Assembly (NCBI RefSeq): GCF_038502225.1
Contig: NW_027195515.1
Coordinates: 109,519 to 173,518, forward strand
Direction: 5' to 3'
From: Cherax quadricarinatus
Taxonomy: Eukaryota > Arthropoda > Malacostraca > Decapoda > Parastacidae
Length of the DNA: 64,000 bases
Shown piece by piece: positions 35,301-49,013 of the stretch. How positions within the stretch are numbered: position 1 is the stretch's first letter; each line of letters begins with the position of its first letter. A program made the position numbers and the translations under genes. Below the pieces are notes generated by a model. The model was given only the letters and a program-made list of their open reading frames with translations, was not told the DNA's origin and did not search any database.

Positions 35301-37436
35301 CCTGAACCTGGGCAAGGATGGGTCCTGAACCTGGGCAAGGATGGGTCCTGAACCTGGGCAGGCATTGGTAATAAACCTGGGAAGGCATGGCTCCTGAACC
35401 TGGGCAGGGATGGGTACTGAACCTGGGTAGGCATGGGCCCTGAACCTGGGCAGGGATGGGTCCTGAACCTGGGCAGGGATGGTTCCTGAACCTGGGGAAG
35501 GATGGGTCCTGAACCTGGTCAGGCATGGGTAATAAACCTGGTCAGGCATGGGTCCTGAACCAGGGCCGGCATGAGTCCTGAATCTGGGCAGGCATGGGTC
35601 TTGAACCTGCACAGGCATGGGTCCTGAACCTGGGCAAGAATGGGTCCTGAACCTGGGCAGGCATGGGTCCTAAACCTAGGCAGGCATGGATCCTGAACCT
35701 AGGCAGGGATTGGTCCTGAACCTGGCCAGGCATGGGTCCTGAACCTGAGAAGGCATGGGTCGTGGATTTAGGCAGGTATTGGTCCTTGACCTGGGCAGGC
35801 ATAGGTCCTAATCCTGGGCAGGCATGGGTCTTGGGCCTAAACAGGCATTTGTTCTTGACCTAGCAGGCATGGGTCCTATACCTAGACAGCCAAGACTCCT
35901 GGAAGTGGGTAGGCATGGGTCCTAAACATCGGCAGGCATGGTCCTGAACCTGGGCAGGCATTGGTCCTGATGCTGGCAGGATGGGTTCTGAAACTGGGCA
36001 GCCATGGGTTCTGAAACTGGACAGGAATGGCTCATGGACCTGTTCAGGCATGGGTTCTGAACCTGGGAAAGTATGGGTCTTAAACCTGGACAGGCATCGG
36101 TTCTGAACCTGGGCAGGCATGGGTCCTGAGCCTGGGCAGGAATGGGCCCTTAACCTTGGCAGGCATGGGTCCTGAACCTGTGCAGTCATGGCTCCTGAAC
36201 CTGTTCAGGCATGGGCTCTGAACCTGGGCAAGGATTGGTCCTTGACCTGAACAGGCATGAGTCCTGGACCTGGGCACGCATGGGTCCTGGACCTGGGCAG
36301 GTATGGGTCCTGAACCTAGGCAGGTATGGGTCCTGAACCTAGGCAGGTATGAGTCCTGAACCTGGTTAGGCATGGGTCCTGAACCTGGGCAGGCATGGGT
36401 CCTGAACCTGGGAAGGCATCGGTCCTTGGCCTAGGTAATCATGAGTCGTGAGTCTGGGCAGGCTTGTATCCTTAACCTGGGCAGTCATGTGCCCTGGACT
36501 TAGGCAGGCATGGGTCTTTGACCTAGGCAGGCATGAGTTCTGGACCTGGGCAGGCATAGGTCCTGAACCTGAGAAGGCATGGTTCCTAAATCTATGCAGG
36601 CATGGGTCCTGGACCTGGGCAGGCATGGGTCCTAAACCTGGGCTGGAATCGGTCCTGGGCATAAGCCGGCATTTGTCCTGGATTTAGGCAGGCATGGGTC
36701 CTGGACCTAGTGAGGCATGGCTCCTGGACCTACGCAGGCATGAGTTCTGGCCCTAGCCAACCATGGGTCCTGTACGTAGGCTGGCATGGGCTTGGACCTG
36801 GACAGGCATTGCTCCCAAACCTGGGCAGGCATGGGTCCTGGACCTAGGCAGGCATGGGTTCCGAACATGGGCAGGCATGGGTCCTTAACCTAGGTCAGGT
36901 ATGGGTCCTGGACCTGGGCGTGCATGGGTTCTGAATTTGGGCACGCATGTGTCCTGGACCTGGGAAGGCATTTGTCCTTAACCTTTGCAGGCATGTGTCC
37001 TGAACCAGGGCAGACATGGGTTCTGAACCTGGGCAGACATGGGTCCTGGACCTATTCAGGCATGGCTCCTGTACCTGGGCAGGCATGGGTCCTGAACCTG
37101 GGCAGGCATGGGTCCTGGACCTTTGCAGGCATGGATCCAGGACCTAGTCGGGCTTGGGTTCTGAACTTGGGAAGGCATGGGTTCAGGACCTGGGCAGATA
37201 TGGGTTATGGACCCGAGAAGATATGGGGTCCTGAACCTCAGCAAGCATTTGTTCTGGACCCGGGAAGGCATGGGTACTTGAATTGGGTATTTATGGATTC
37301 TGAACCTGGGCAGGCATTGTTTCTGGACCTGGCCGGGCATGGGTCCTGGATCTGTGTAGGCTTGGGTCCAGGACCTGGGTAGGCTTTGGTTGTGGACCTG
37401 GGAATGCATGAGGCATGAGTTCTGGACCTAAGCAGT
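29356..37436. repeat. 23-bp satellite A, right of the Gypsy insertion
   Basis: The same monomer as 16151-20763, core GGGTCCTGAACCTGGGCAGG, for about 350 copies. Divergence rises toward the right end (35700-37436), where GGACCTGGGC variants and truncated units are common. Long repeats inside it include a block around 32311 copied at 33977 (offset 1666 bp). A non-monomer insert lies at about 33733-33790. It ends next to the LTR relic at 37457. Minus- and plus-strand open frames here are monomer translations. Confidence 0.96.
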
Positions 37437-37456
37437 TGTGAAGACTTACTCAGCCC

Positions 37457-38180
37457 TGTAACAACTTCAGACAGTATTACCAAGGCTGGCTCCTCCTCTG
37501 GAAAATTAATGAATAGAAAAAGAAATAATAATTCACAAAGATAAACACTTTATTATTTAGTAATGCAAAGATAAAACATTGAAACATGAATGTGTGTCCT
37601 ACTTGAAAGAAAAATGAAAAATGAAATGAAAAAATGACATTTGAATTCAACGCTAATATGTACAGTTATACTGGGGTGTCTGGTTGAGGTTGACACCGTC
37701 TTGTAGAAATTGTAGCCGTTGCTGATGATGTCGGGGGGGGGGGGGGTCACAGGTGTTGAGTGACAACCCAACGACTGGTTCTTCACAGAGTCTACAGCCT
37801 TGAATAGTCAGTTCAGATGACAGGAATGCAGGTTCTTCACTACTGCAAAGATGAGGGGTAGTTGCCTGCAGTTGACTACAATTAATCAGGTAGATAGATC
37901 AAAAGGTGACGTCTCAGGACTTTTTTTCAGTCTGTCTCCTTCAACACGTTTCTTTGGTTGGCAGATGACCCGAGCTGTCATTCCAAAAGTTGTGCTGGGA
38001 GCTGTGAGTCAAGTGATTACTGTTTGGTCCGAGCCCCACACGTCACCTTTTGGGGTGGAAAAAAGGGGGGGAGGGGATAGTGGGAGTTAGACTGACCCTA
38101 CCTTAACAAGCAGCCGGCAATCAAACTATCGTCACCATGTACTCGCTCGCTGCTCCTATTTGTTGAACTTTTCCGTCACA
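37457..38180 (-). repeat. LTR of a second, decayed Gypsy-type element
   Basis: On the minus strand it starts TGTGACGGAAAAG just after a purine-rich tract (GTATGGGGGAG, a likely polypurine tract) and ends GTTGTTACA, giving TGT...ACA termini over 724 bp. An AATAAA signal lies near 37549. Only one LTR copy is present in the window. It sits at the edge of satellite A. Confidence 0.7.
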
Positions 38181-38249
38181 CTCCCCCATACCAAGACTTA
38201 TAGTCAAGGAGTATAAGAAGAATAGGCAAGGAAAAAGTTCTAACACGTG

Positions 38250-38540
38250 GAAGTCGTGTAAGGCATCAAATCTTCTACTGACTGTCACGACTTAACCAGA
38301 GAAATAATTGGATGAACCATTGATATACACAATATGAAACTTAAAAGCTTGGAGTGCCAATGTCCACCTTAAGAGGCGACTGTTGGTTCCTTTAAAAGTT
38401 TCTAGGTATATCAAAGGTTTGTGATCCGTTTATAAAATAAATTCTTTTCCCAGAAAATAAAATTTAAGTTTTGAGATACCCCACACAAGGGCTAAACATC
38501 CCTTTTGAATGGTGGAGTATCTCGTTTCTGCAAGAGGGAA
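38250..38540 (-). pseudogene. decayed Gypsy RNase H fragment
   Basis: The minus-strand frame reads YSTIQKGCLALVWGISKLKF, then TDHKPLIYLETFK after a stop codon, then RLLRWTLALQAFKFHIVYI. These match the RNase H end of Ty3/Gypsy pol (the block around the TDH motif and the following tryptophan). It has at least two stop codons and no RT domain upstream. It lies between an integrase fragment and the LTR, which is the wrong order for an intact element. Confidence 0.82.
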
Positions 38541-39110
38541 GTTTTAGATTTAATAATTATACAGGAACTAGGAGCGTGTGTATTTTGTGCAGCAAGCACC
38601 TGACACCTATTGCAAGAACTATACTTCTTTGTAACCTATAAGTACATACTTGGCCAAAAATAAGTGTGCTTGAGCTTATGCCATGTCTTACGATGGGCCA
38701 AGTGTTCGGTCACCGACAAATCATGAGCCATTTGAAGAACAGTCTCTCGACATGGTTTAGGAACAACAAAGAGGGAATAATCTATCACTGAAGAATGAGA
38801 TTTAAATACAGATTTATATAAGATACCATTAATATATTCAAACTTATGAGATACGTATCTCCCGTGGATAACTTTGTTGTTAAAAGCTTGATTATGACAA
38901 TCCCGAAGTGAAGGGCAATCGCGCTGTAAATTGGCAGTCATCCTTGGACATAAAATCTGGGAAAATAAAAGGACTTACTGTGGGAGAATAGGAGGTAGGA
39001 GAAGCCGGGGTTATGGTCTGAGCCCTGACGAGTGAACAGGTGATCTTCTTACCTCACTATCGAGAACAGTATCATCTGTTTCTACCCCCAAATGAACAGT
39101 ATGAGGCAAC
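38541..39110 (-). pseudogene. decayed Gypsy integrase zinc-domain fragment
   Basis: The minus strand contains a linker (near 39010-39080, SEVRRSPVHSSG) and then, in 38941-38580, a block ending AHDLSVTEHLAHRKTWHKLK and YFWPSMYL, an in-frame stop at 38636, and SCNRCQV. The His and Cys pairs fit the H2C2 integrase domain. No catalytic core remains. Its 5' side is cut directly against satellite B at about 39110, so the element is truncated there. Confidence 0.78.
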
Positions 39111-42100
39111 GCATTGTTTCTGAACCTGAGCAAGCATTGTTTCTGAACCTGAGCAAGCATTGTTTCTGAACCTGAGCAAGCATTGTTTCTGAACCTGAGC
39201 AAGCATTGTTTCTGAACCTGAGCAAGCATTGTTTCTGAACCTGGGCAAGCATTGTTTCTGAACCTGGGCAAGCATTGTTTCTGAACCTGGGCAAGCATTG
39301 TTTCTGGACCTGGGTAAGCATTGTTTCTAAACCTGGGCAAGCATTGTTTCTGAACCTGAGCAAGCATTGTTTCTGAACCTGGGCAAGCATTGTTTCTGAA
39401 CCTGAGCAAGCATTGTTTCTGAACCTGGGCAAGCATTGTTTCTGAACCTGGGCAAGCATTGTTTCTGAACCTGGGTAAGCATTGTTTCTGAACCTGAGCA
39501 AGCATTGTTTCTGAACCTGAGCAAGCATTGTTTCTGAACCTGGGCAAGCATTGTTTCTGAACCTGGGCAAGCATTGTTTCTGAACCTGGGCAAGCATTGT
39601 TTCTGAACCTGAGCAAGCATTGTTTCTGAACCTGAGCAAGCATTGTTTCTGAACCTGAGCAAGCATTGTTTCTGGACCTGGGCAAGCATTGTTTCTGAAC
39701 CTGGGTAAGCATTGTTTCTGAACCTGGGCAAGCATTGTTTCTGGACCTGGGTAAGCATTGTTTCTGAACCTGGGCAAGCATTGTTTCTGAACCTGGGCAA
39801 GCATTGTTTCTAAACCTGGGCAAGCATTGTTTCTGAACCTGGGCAAGCATTGTTTCTGAACCTGGGCAAGCATTGTTTCTAAACCTGGGCAAGCATTGTT
39901 TCTAAACCTGGGCAAGCATTGTTTCTGAACCTGGGCAAGCATTGTTTCTGAACCTGGGCAAGCATTGTTTCTGAACCTGGGCAAGCATTGTTTCTGAACC
40001 TGGGCAAGCATTGTTTCTGAACCTGGGCAAGCATTGTTTCTGAACCTGGGCAAGCATTGTTTCTGAACCTGGGCAAGCATTGTTTCTGGACCTGGGCAAG
40101 CATTGTTTCTGAACCTGGGCAAGCATTGTTTCTGAACCTGGGCAAGCATTGTTTCTGAACCTGGGCAAGCATTGTTTCTGAACCTGGGCAAGCATTGTTT
40201 CTGAACCTGGGCAAGCATTGTTTCTGAACCTGGGCAAGCATTGTTTCTGGACCTGGGCAAGCATTGCTTCTGAACCTGGGCAAGCATTGCTTCTGAACCT
40301 GGGCAAGCATTGTTTCTGAACCTGGGCAAGCATTGTTTCTGGACCTGGGCAAGCACTGCTTCTGAACCTGGGCAAGCATTGTTTCTGGACCTGGGCAAGC
40401 ATTGTTTCTGAACCTGGGCAAGCATTGTTTCTGAACCTGGGCAAGCATTGTTTCTAAACCTGGGCAAGCATTGTTTCTGAACCTGGGCAAGCATTGTTTC
40501 TGAACCTGGGCAAGCATTGTTTCTGAACCTGGGCAAGCATTGTTTCTGGACCTGGGCAAGCATTGCTTCTGAACCTGGGCAAGCATTGCTTCTGAACCTG
40601 GGCAAGCATTGTTTCTGAACCTGGGCAAGCATTGTTTCTGGACCTGGGCAAGCATTGCTTCTGAACCTGGGCAAGCATTGTTTCTGGACCTGGGCAAGCA
40701 TTGTTTCTGAACCTGGGCAAGCATTGTTTCTGAACCTGGGCAAGCATTGTTTCTAAACCTGGGCAAGCATTGCTTCTGAACCTGGGCAAGCATTGTTTCT
40801 AAACCTGGGCAAGCATTGCTTCTGAACCTGGGCAAGTATTGTTTCTGAACCTGGGCAAGCATTGTTTCTGAACCTGGGCAAGCATTGTTTCTAAACCTGG
40901 GCAAGCATTGCTTCTGAACCTGGGCAAGTATTGTTTCTGAACCTGGGCAAGCATTGTATCTGAACCTGGGCAAGCATTGTTTCTGAACCTGGGCAAGCAT
41001 TGTTTCTAAACCTGGGCAAGCATTGCTTCTGAACCTGGGCAAGTATTGTTTCTGAACCTGGGCAAGCATTGTTTCTGAACCTGGGCAAGCATTGTTTCTG
41101 AACCTGAGCAAGCATTGCTTCTGAACCTGGGCAAGCATTGTTTCTGAACCTGGGCAAGCATTGTTTCTGAACCTGAGCAAGCATTGTTTCTGGACCTGGG
41201 CAAGCATTGTTTCTGAACCTGGGCAAGCATTGTTTCTGAACCTGGGCAAGCATTGCTTCTGAACCTGGGCAAGTATTGTTTCTGAACCTGGGCAAGCATT
41301 GTTTCTGAACCTGGGCAAGCATTGCTTCTGAACCTGGGCAAGCATTGTTTCTGAACCTGGGCAAGCATTGTTTCTGAACCTGAGCAAGCATTGTTTCTGG
41401 ACCTGGGCAAGCATTGTTTCTGGACCTGGGCAAGCATTGTTTCTGAACCTGGGCAAGCATTGTTTCTGAACCTGGGCAAGCATTGTTTCTGAACCTGGGC
41501 AAGCATTGTTTCTGAACCTGGGCAAGCATTGTTTCTGGACCTGAGCAAGCATTGTTTCTGGACCTGGGCAAGCATTGTTTCTGAACCTGGGCAAGCATTG
41601 TATCTGAACCTGGGCAAGCATTGTTTCTGAACCTGAGCAAGCATTGTTTCTGGACCTGGGTAAGCATTGTTTCTGGACCTGGGTAAGCATTGTTTCTGGA
41701 CCTGGACAAACATTGTTTCTGAACCTGAGCAAGCATTGTTTCTGAACCTTGGCAAGTATTGCTTTTGAACCTGGGTAAGCATTGTTTCTGGACCTGGGTA
41801 AGCATTGTTTCTGGACCTGGGTAAGCATTGTTTCTGGACCTGGGCAAGCATTGTTTCTGAACCTTGGCAAGTATTGCTTTTGAACCTGGGTAAGCATTGT
41901 TTCTGGACCTGGGCAATCATTGTTTCTGAACCTGGGCAAGCACTGTTTCTGAATCTAGGCAAGCATTGTTTCTGAACCTGGGCAAGCATTGTTTCTGAAC
42001 CTCGGTAAGCATTGTTTCTGAACCTGGGCAAGCATTGTTTCTGGACCTGGACAAGCATTGTTTCTGAACCTGGCCAAGCATTGTTTCTGGACCTGGGCAA

Positions 42101-42627
42101 GCATTGTTTCTGGACCTGGGTAAGCATTGTTTCTGAACCTGGGTAAGCATTGTTTCTGGACCTGGGCAAGCATTGTTTCTGGACCTGGACAAGCATTATT
42201 TCTGGACCTGGGTAAGCATTGTTTCTGGACCTGGGCAAGCATTGTTTCTAGACCTGGACAAGCATTGTTTCCGAACCTGGGCAAGCATTGTTTCTGGACC
42301 TGGGCAAGCATTGTTTCTGGACCTGGGCAAGCATTGTTTCTGGACCAGGGCAAGCATTGTTTCTGAACCTGGGCAAGCATTGTTTCTGGACCTGGGCAAG
42401 CATTGTTTCTGGACCTGGGCAAGCATGGGTCCTGGACCTGGGCAAGCATGGGTCCTGGACCTGGGCAAGCATGAGTCCTGGACCTGGGCAAGCATGGGTC
42501 CTGGACCTGGGCAAGCATGAGTCCTGGACCTGGGCAAGCATGGGTCCTGGACCTGGGCAAGCATTGGTCCTGGACCTGGACAAGCATGGGTCTTGGACCT
42601 GGGCAAGCATGGGTCCTGGACTTAGGC
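39111..42627. repeat. 23-bp satellite B
   Basis: About 150 copies of a 23-bp unit with core GTTTCTGAACCTGGGCAAGC. It shares TCTGAACCTGGGCA with satellite A and the same length, so the two are sister families. GAACCTGAGC, GGACCTGGGC and GCTTCTG variants recur in blocks. The last eight or nine units (42420-42627) have GGGTCCTGGACC, intermediate between A and B. Minus-strand frames up to 686 codons are open only because the monomer lacks stops in all three frames. Confidence 0.97.
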
Positions 42628-42659
42628 GATGACTCTTGACTTGGCCAAGAGATATGCCG

Positions 42660-42845
42660 TAGTGTGATCCAAGCTGTTACTGCTATGTATATTGTGTAGC
42701 ATGTATACTAGTGTAGTATGTATATTGTGCAGTGTTTATCCTTGTGTAGTAAGTGTACTGCGTAGTATGTATACTTGTGTAGTATTTATATTTGTGTTGT
42801 ATGTATACCTGGGTAGTATGTATACTAGTATATCATCCATGTACA
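42660..42845. repeat. degenerate GTGTAGTATGTATACT minisatellite
   Basis: About seven imperfect copies with variable spacing (roughly 20-27 bp), such as TAGTATGTATACTTGTG. Confidence 0.75.
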
Positions 42846-43059
42846 CCCGCAGACATTAAAATTACTGTTGACGCTGTGAGTTGCTAACCAAGAGTATACG
42901 TTACTCAGCCACTATAAGTCATGGCTTGGATACCAGGGTACCAGACCTGGGCCAGACACCTCACCAGTATCTCCCTAACAAACCGCTACTGCAGAGCAGA
43001 CGGAGTTATCAAACTACCTGTCACTGTATCAAGAACACAGCACTGCACCTCTTGCTGAG
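42846..43059. other. single-copy spacer
   Basis: No repeat or convincing coding sequence. A short plus-strand frame (from 42881) runs on into the next array and is not supported. Confidence 0.5.
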
Positions 43060-44685
43060 GAAGATGGTTCCCAGTGTAACTTCTTCTTCAAGATGGTTCC
43101 CGGTACAAGCTCTACCTCATCAAGATGGTTCCTAGTTCAAACTATTCCTCATCAAGATGGTTCCTAGTACAAGCTCTACCTCATCAAGATGGTTCCCAGT
43201 ACAAGCTCTACCTCATCAAGATGGTTCCCAGTACTAGCTCTACCTCATCAAGATGGTTCCCAGTACAAGCTCTTCCTCATCAAAATGGTTCCCAGTACAA
43301 GCTCTACCTCATCAAGATGGTTCCCAGTACAAACTCTACCTCATCAAGATGGTTCCCAGTACAAGCTCTACCTCATCAAGATGATTCGTAGTCCAACGTC
43401 TTCCTCATCAAGATGGTTCCCAGTACAAGTTCTACCTCATGAAGATGGTTCCTAGTTCAAGCTGTCCCTCATGAAGATGGCTTCTAGTAGAAGCTCTACC
43501 TCATCAAGATGGTTCCTAGTACAAGCTCTACCTCATCAAGATGGTTCCTAGTACAAGCTCTACCTCATCAAGATGGTTCACATTGCAAGCTCTACCTCAC
43601 CAAGATGGTTGACGGTACAAGCTCTACCTCATCAAGATGGTTCCTAGTACAAGCTCTACCTCATCAAGATGGTTCACATTGCAAGCTCTACCTCATCAAG
43701 ATGGTTCCCGGAACAAGCTCTACCTCGTCAAAATGGTTCGTAGTACAACATCTTCCTCATCAAGATGCTTCCTACTTGAAGCTCTACCTCATAAAGATGG
43801 TTCCTATTTCAAGCTCTACCTCATGAAGATGGTTCCTAGTAGAAGCTCTACCTCATCAAGATGGTTCTTAGTAGAAGCTCTACCTCATCAAGATGGTTCC
43901 CAGCACAAGCTTTACCTCATCAAGATGGTTCCCAGTACAAGCTCTACCTCATCAAGATAGTTCCTAGTACAAGCTCTGCCTCATCAAGATGGCTCCTAGT
44001 ACAAGCTCTACTTTATCAAGATGGTTCCCAGGACAAGCTTTACCTCATCAAGATGGCTCCCAATACCAGCTCTATCTCACCAAGATAGTTCCTAGTACAA
44101 GCTCTACCTCATCAAGATGGGTCCTAGTACAAGCTCTACTTTATCAAGATGAGTCCCAGTATAAGCCCTACCTCATCAAGATGGTTCCCAGTACAAGCTC
44201 TACCTCATCAAGATGGTTCCCAGGACAAGCTTTACCTCATCAAGATGGCTCCCAATACCAGCTCTATCTCACCAAGATAGTTCCTAGTACAAGCTCTACC
44301 TCATCAAGATGGCTCCTAGTACAAGCTCTACTTTATCAAGATGGTTCCCAGGACAAGCTTTACCTCATCAAGATGGCTCCCAATACCAACTCTATCTCAC
44401 CAAGATAGTTCCTAGTACAAGCTCTACCTCATCAAGATGGCTCCTAGTACAAGCTCTACTTTATCAAGATGGTTCCCAGGACAAGCTTTACCTCATCAAG
44501 ATGGCTCCCAATACCAGCTCTATCTCACCAAGATAGTTCCTAGTACAAGCTCTACTTCATCAAGATGCCTCCTAGTACAAGCTCTACTTTATCAAGATGA
44601 GTCCCAGTATAAGCCCTACCTCATCAAGATGGTTACCAGTACAAGCTCTACCTCATCAAGATGGTTCCCAGTACCAGCTCTACCT
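43060..44685. repeat. 32-bp minisatellite (ATGGTTCCCAGTACAAG type)
   Basis: About 50 copies of a 32-bp unit with core GTTCCCAGTACAAGCTCTAC plus CTCATCAAGATG. The right half has a 4-monomer (128-bp) higher-order repeat, for example from 44309 and 44437. The array ends exactly where the LINE relic begins. Plus-strand frames are monomer translations. Confidence 0.96.
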
Positions 44686-46190
44686 TATGCTGCGCCCATG
44701 TGACATTAACCAAGGAAAATTCCTTCCGACCCTTGGAGTTAATGCAAAATGAAGCTCTCAGAATTATTCTTGGGTGTCCCAAATCTACAAAGGTTCTTAA
44801 TATGAGGAAGGAGCTTGGTATTTGTAGTATCAGTGATAGGATTATTGAAATTAACACTACTCGGTATTAGAATGTTGAGAAATGAACCAGACTCTGTCAC
44901 AATGAACCAGACACTGTCACTAAGAATCTTACTAAATGTCGAAAAGTAAATACACCCGGATCAAAATGGATTTTGAAAACCTGTAATTATATTAAGTTTT
45001 ATAACCCGCATGAACTGTATCACTGTAGGCAACAAGAGCATTTCATCCCTCCATGGAAGATGTGTTCATTTAATATCACATACCTGCAAGTCCCTCCCAA
45101 GAAGCTCATTGCTAGTAATCCCTTCCTTAAATCACTTGTTAGAGCAACTGCTCAAGAAGAAATTTCTCGCCTAGCTGGTGGTAGTAAGTTATCACAAGTT
45201 GTATACACTGATGGATCTAAACAGGAGTCTTCTGACAGGGCTGCATCTGCTCTTGTTGCCACCTCCCTAGTCAAGAACGATAATAAATTTGTTGAGTAAG
45301 GTATAATAATTAACAATTGGGCGTCTACATTGCAAACTGAATTGTTTGCTATCCTGATGGCGCTAAAGCTAACTTATGACACTGAGCTTGACTCTATCAT
45401 TATTACTGATTATATGTCATCATTGAAGGCTCTTGACTCATATAATGACTCCAACAACATGCTTATTGGAGAAGCCACGTATAGATACTAAAGAATGCGG
45501 GAAAAAGAAATTAATGTACAATTGCTATGGATCCCATCACACACACTGGATTACTCCTTCATGATAAAGTTGATATGTTAGCCAAGAAGAGTACCCAGAA
45601 GAAAAATGTAGAATATAACTTTGGTATAACTGTGTCTAGCATTAGAAATAATATTAGGAAAGTAAATAATAAAAATAAATGTTATAGGAATGCCGTTAGA
45701 AGCCTGAGTAGATCTATAACCCACTATGATAACATGAACGTAGATAAGTATGTTTATGGAGCAACTTGCAATGTGAACAGACTCACTGATGTTGTAGTGG
45801 CCAGGCTTAGGCTTGGTTACAAGTACTTCTGACAGTTTGGGAGACACACAGATGATGATCAAACTAAATGTAAATTATATGATCAGGCATATGGTCACTC
45901 TCTTGAACACTATGTGCTTAATTGTCCACTTATTGAGGAATACAGAGACAGACAGTATAATAACCTATGTGACATGTCAAGATATCTTATTAATGAAAAT
46001 AAGATAACAAATATACTAAGCAAATTTCCTAAATTAGCTTGTAACAGATAATTGAACTGCTGATATAAATCTAAATGTACACCTACAGCCCTTTTGGGGC
46101 CTAGTTCCTAGGACTTTTGTGTATCCATATGCTCTTGCGCTACCGTCCACAGGATGGATGTGGGGTGCACAATAAACTTGCAACTTCAGT
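44686..46190 (+). pseudogene. LINE relic with RNase H domain (I/Jockey-type)
   Basis: Fragmented plus-strand ORF2 C-terminal region. After a YAAPM start come LELMQNEALRIILGCPKST (the region after the RT thumb) and then an RNase H domain: VVYTDGSKQES, ELFAILMALKL, SIIITDYMSS and LLWIPSHTG...KVDMLAKKS. A C-terminal Cys/His motif follows (CKLYDQAYGHSLEHYVLNCP), ending in TAA at 46049-46051. At least five stops or frame changes break it (for example TAG near 44868, TAA at 45297-45299 and TGA near 45830). The 3' UTR ends at about 46190 in GCACAATAAACTTGCAAC. RNase H places it with LINE clades that carry that domain. No RT core remains. Confidence 0.85.
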
Positions 46191-46359
46191 GGCAAAATTT
46201 AAAATTTAAATCCACGTCACTATTATAAGTTCTGTTATTTTTACCTAAGTGCATTATCAAAAAGTTTATAAATATTTATTTCATCAATTCTATTAAACAA
46301 AACAAAAATGAATAACTGATTTCACCCTTTTCCTGGTAAATAATGACAAGCCTCCCCAG
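46191..46359 (+). other. AT-rich intron end with splice acceptor
   Basis: AT-rich sequence finishing in a pyrimidine-rich stretch (CACCCTTTTCCTGG) and CCTCCCCAG at 46351-46359, a strong 3' splice site for the exon that follows. Confidence 0.55.
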
Positions 46360-46524
46360 GTGAGTTGTTAACTGTGGTGGTGCGTCGGGGAGAGGGGCAG
46401 CAGACTGTACAAGTGTGGGACTGCTTCACCAACGAACAAGACTTACTAGTGAACCTCACAGATAGTAACACCCTACAAGTTACAACTAATGAGTACATCA
46501 ACGTTGCTTACGACTGTCCTAACA
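46360..46524 (+). CDS. candidate coding exon 2 (same unrecognised gene as 15150-15359)
   Basis: A 165-bp open segment between CCTCCCCAG and a near-perfect donor, AACA/GTAAGT (GT at 46525). Phase is 1 at both ends, so the reading frame carries straight over from the exon at 15150-15359, whose last base completes a Gly codon with the first two bases here. The protein reads ELLTVVVRRGEGQQTVQVWD, then CFTNEQDLLVNLTDSNTL, and ends NVAYDCPN. It has two cysteines, an N-glycosylation sequon (NLT) and an acidic, beta-strand-like mix. The two exons together give about 125 residues with four cysteines. Family not recognised. It is squeezed between two LINEs, which makes an ancient transposon origin unlikely but not excluded. 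Neither a downstream exon nor a stop codon was found in the window. Confidence 0.6.
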
Positions 46525-46528
46525 GTAA

Positions 46529-49013
<2,485 letters not shown>

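Noticed and set aside
39011..42610. Minus-strand frames up to 686 codons (ETMLAQVQKQCLPRFRNNAC repeats)
   Set aside because: Translation of satellite B. Several different frames are open over the same DNA, and one runs straight into the Gypsy relic.
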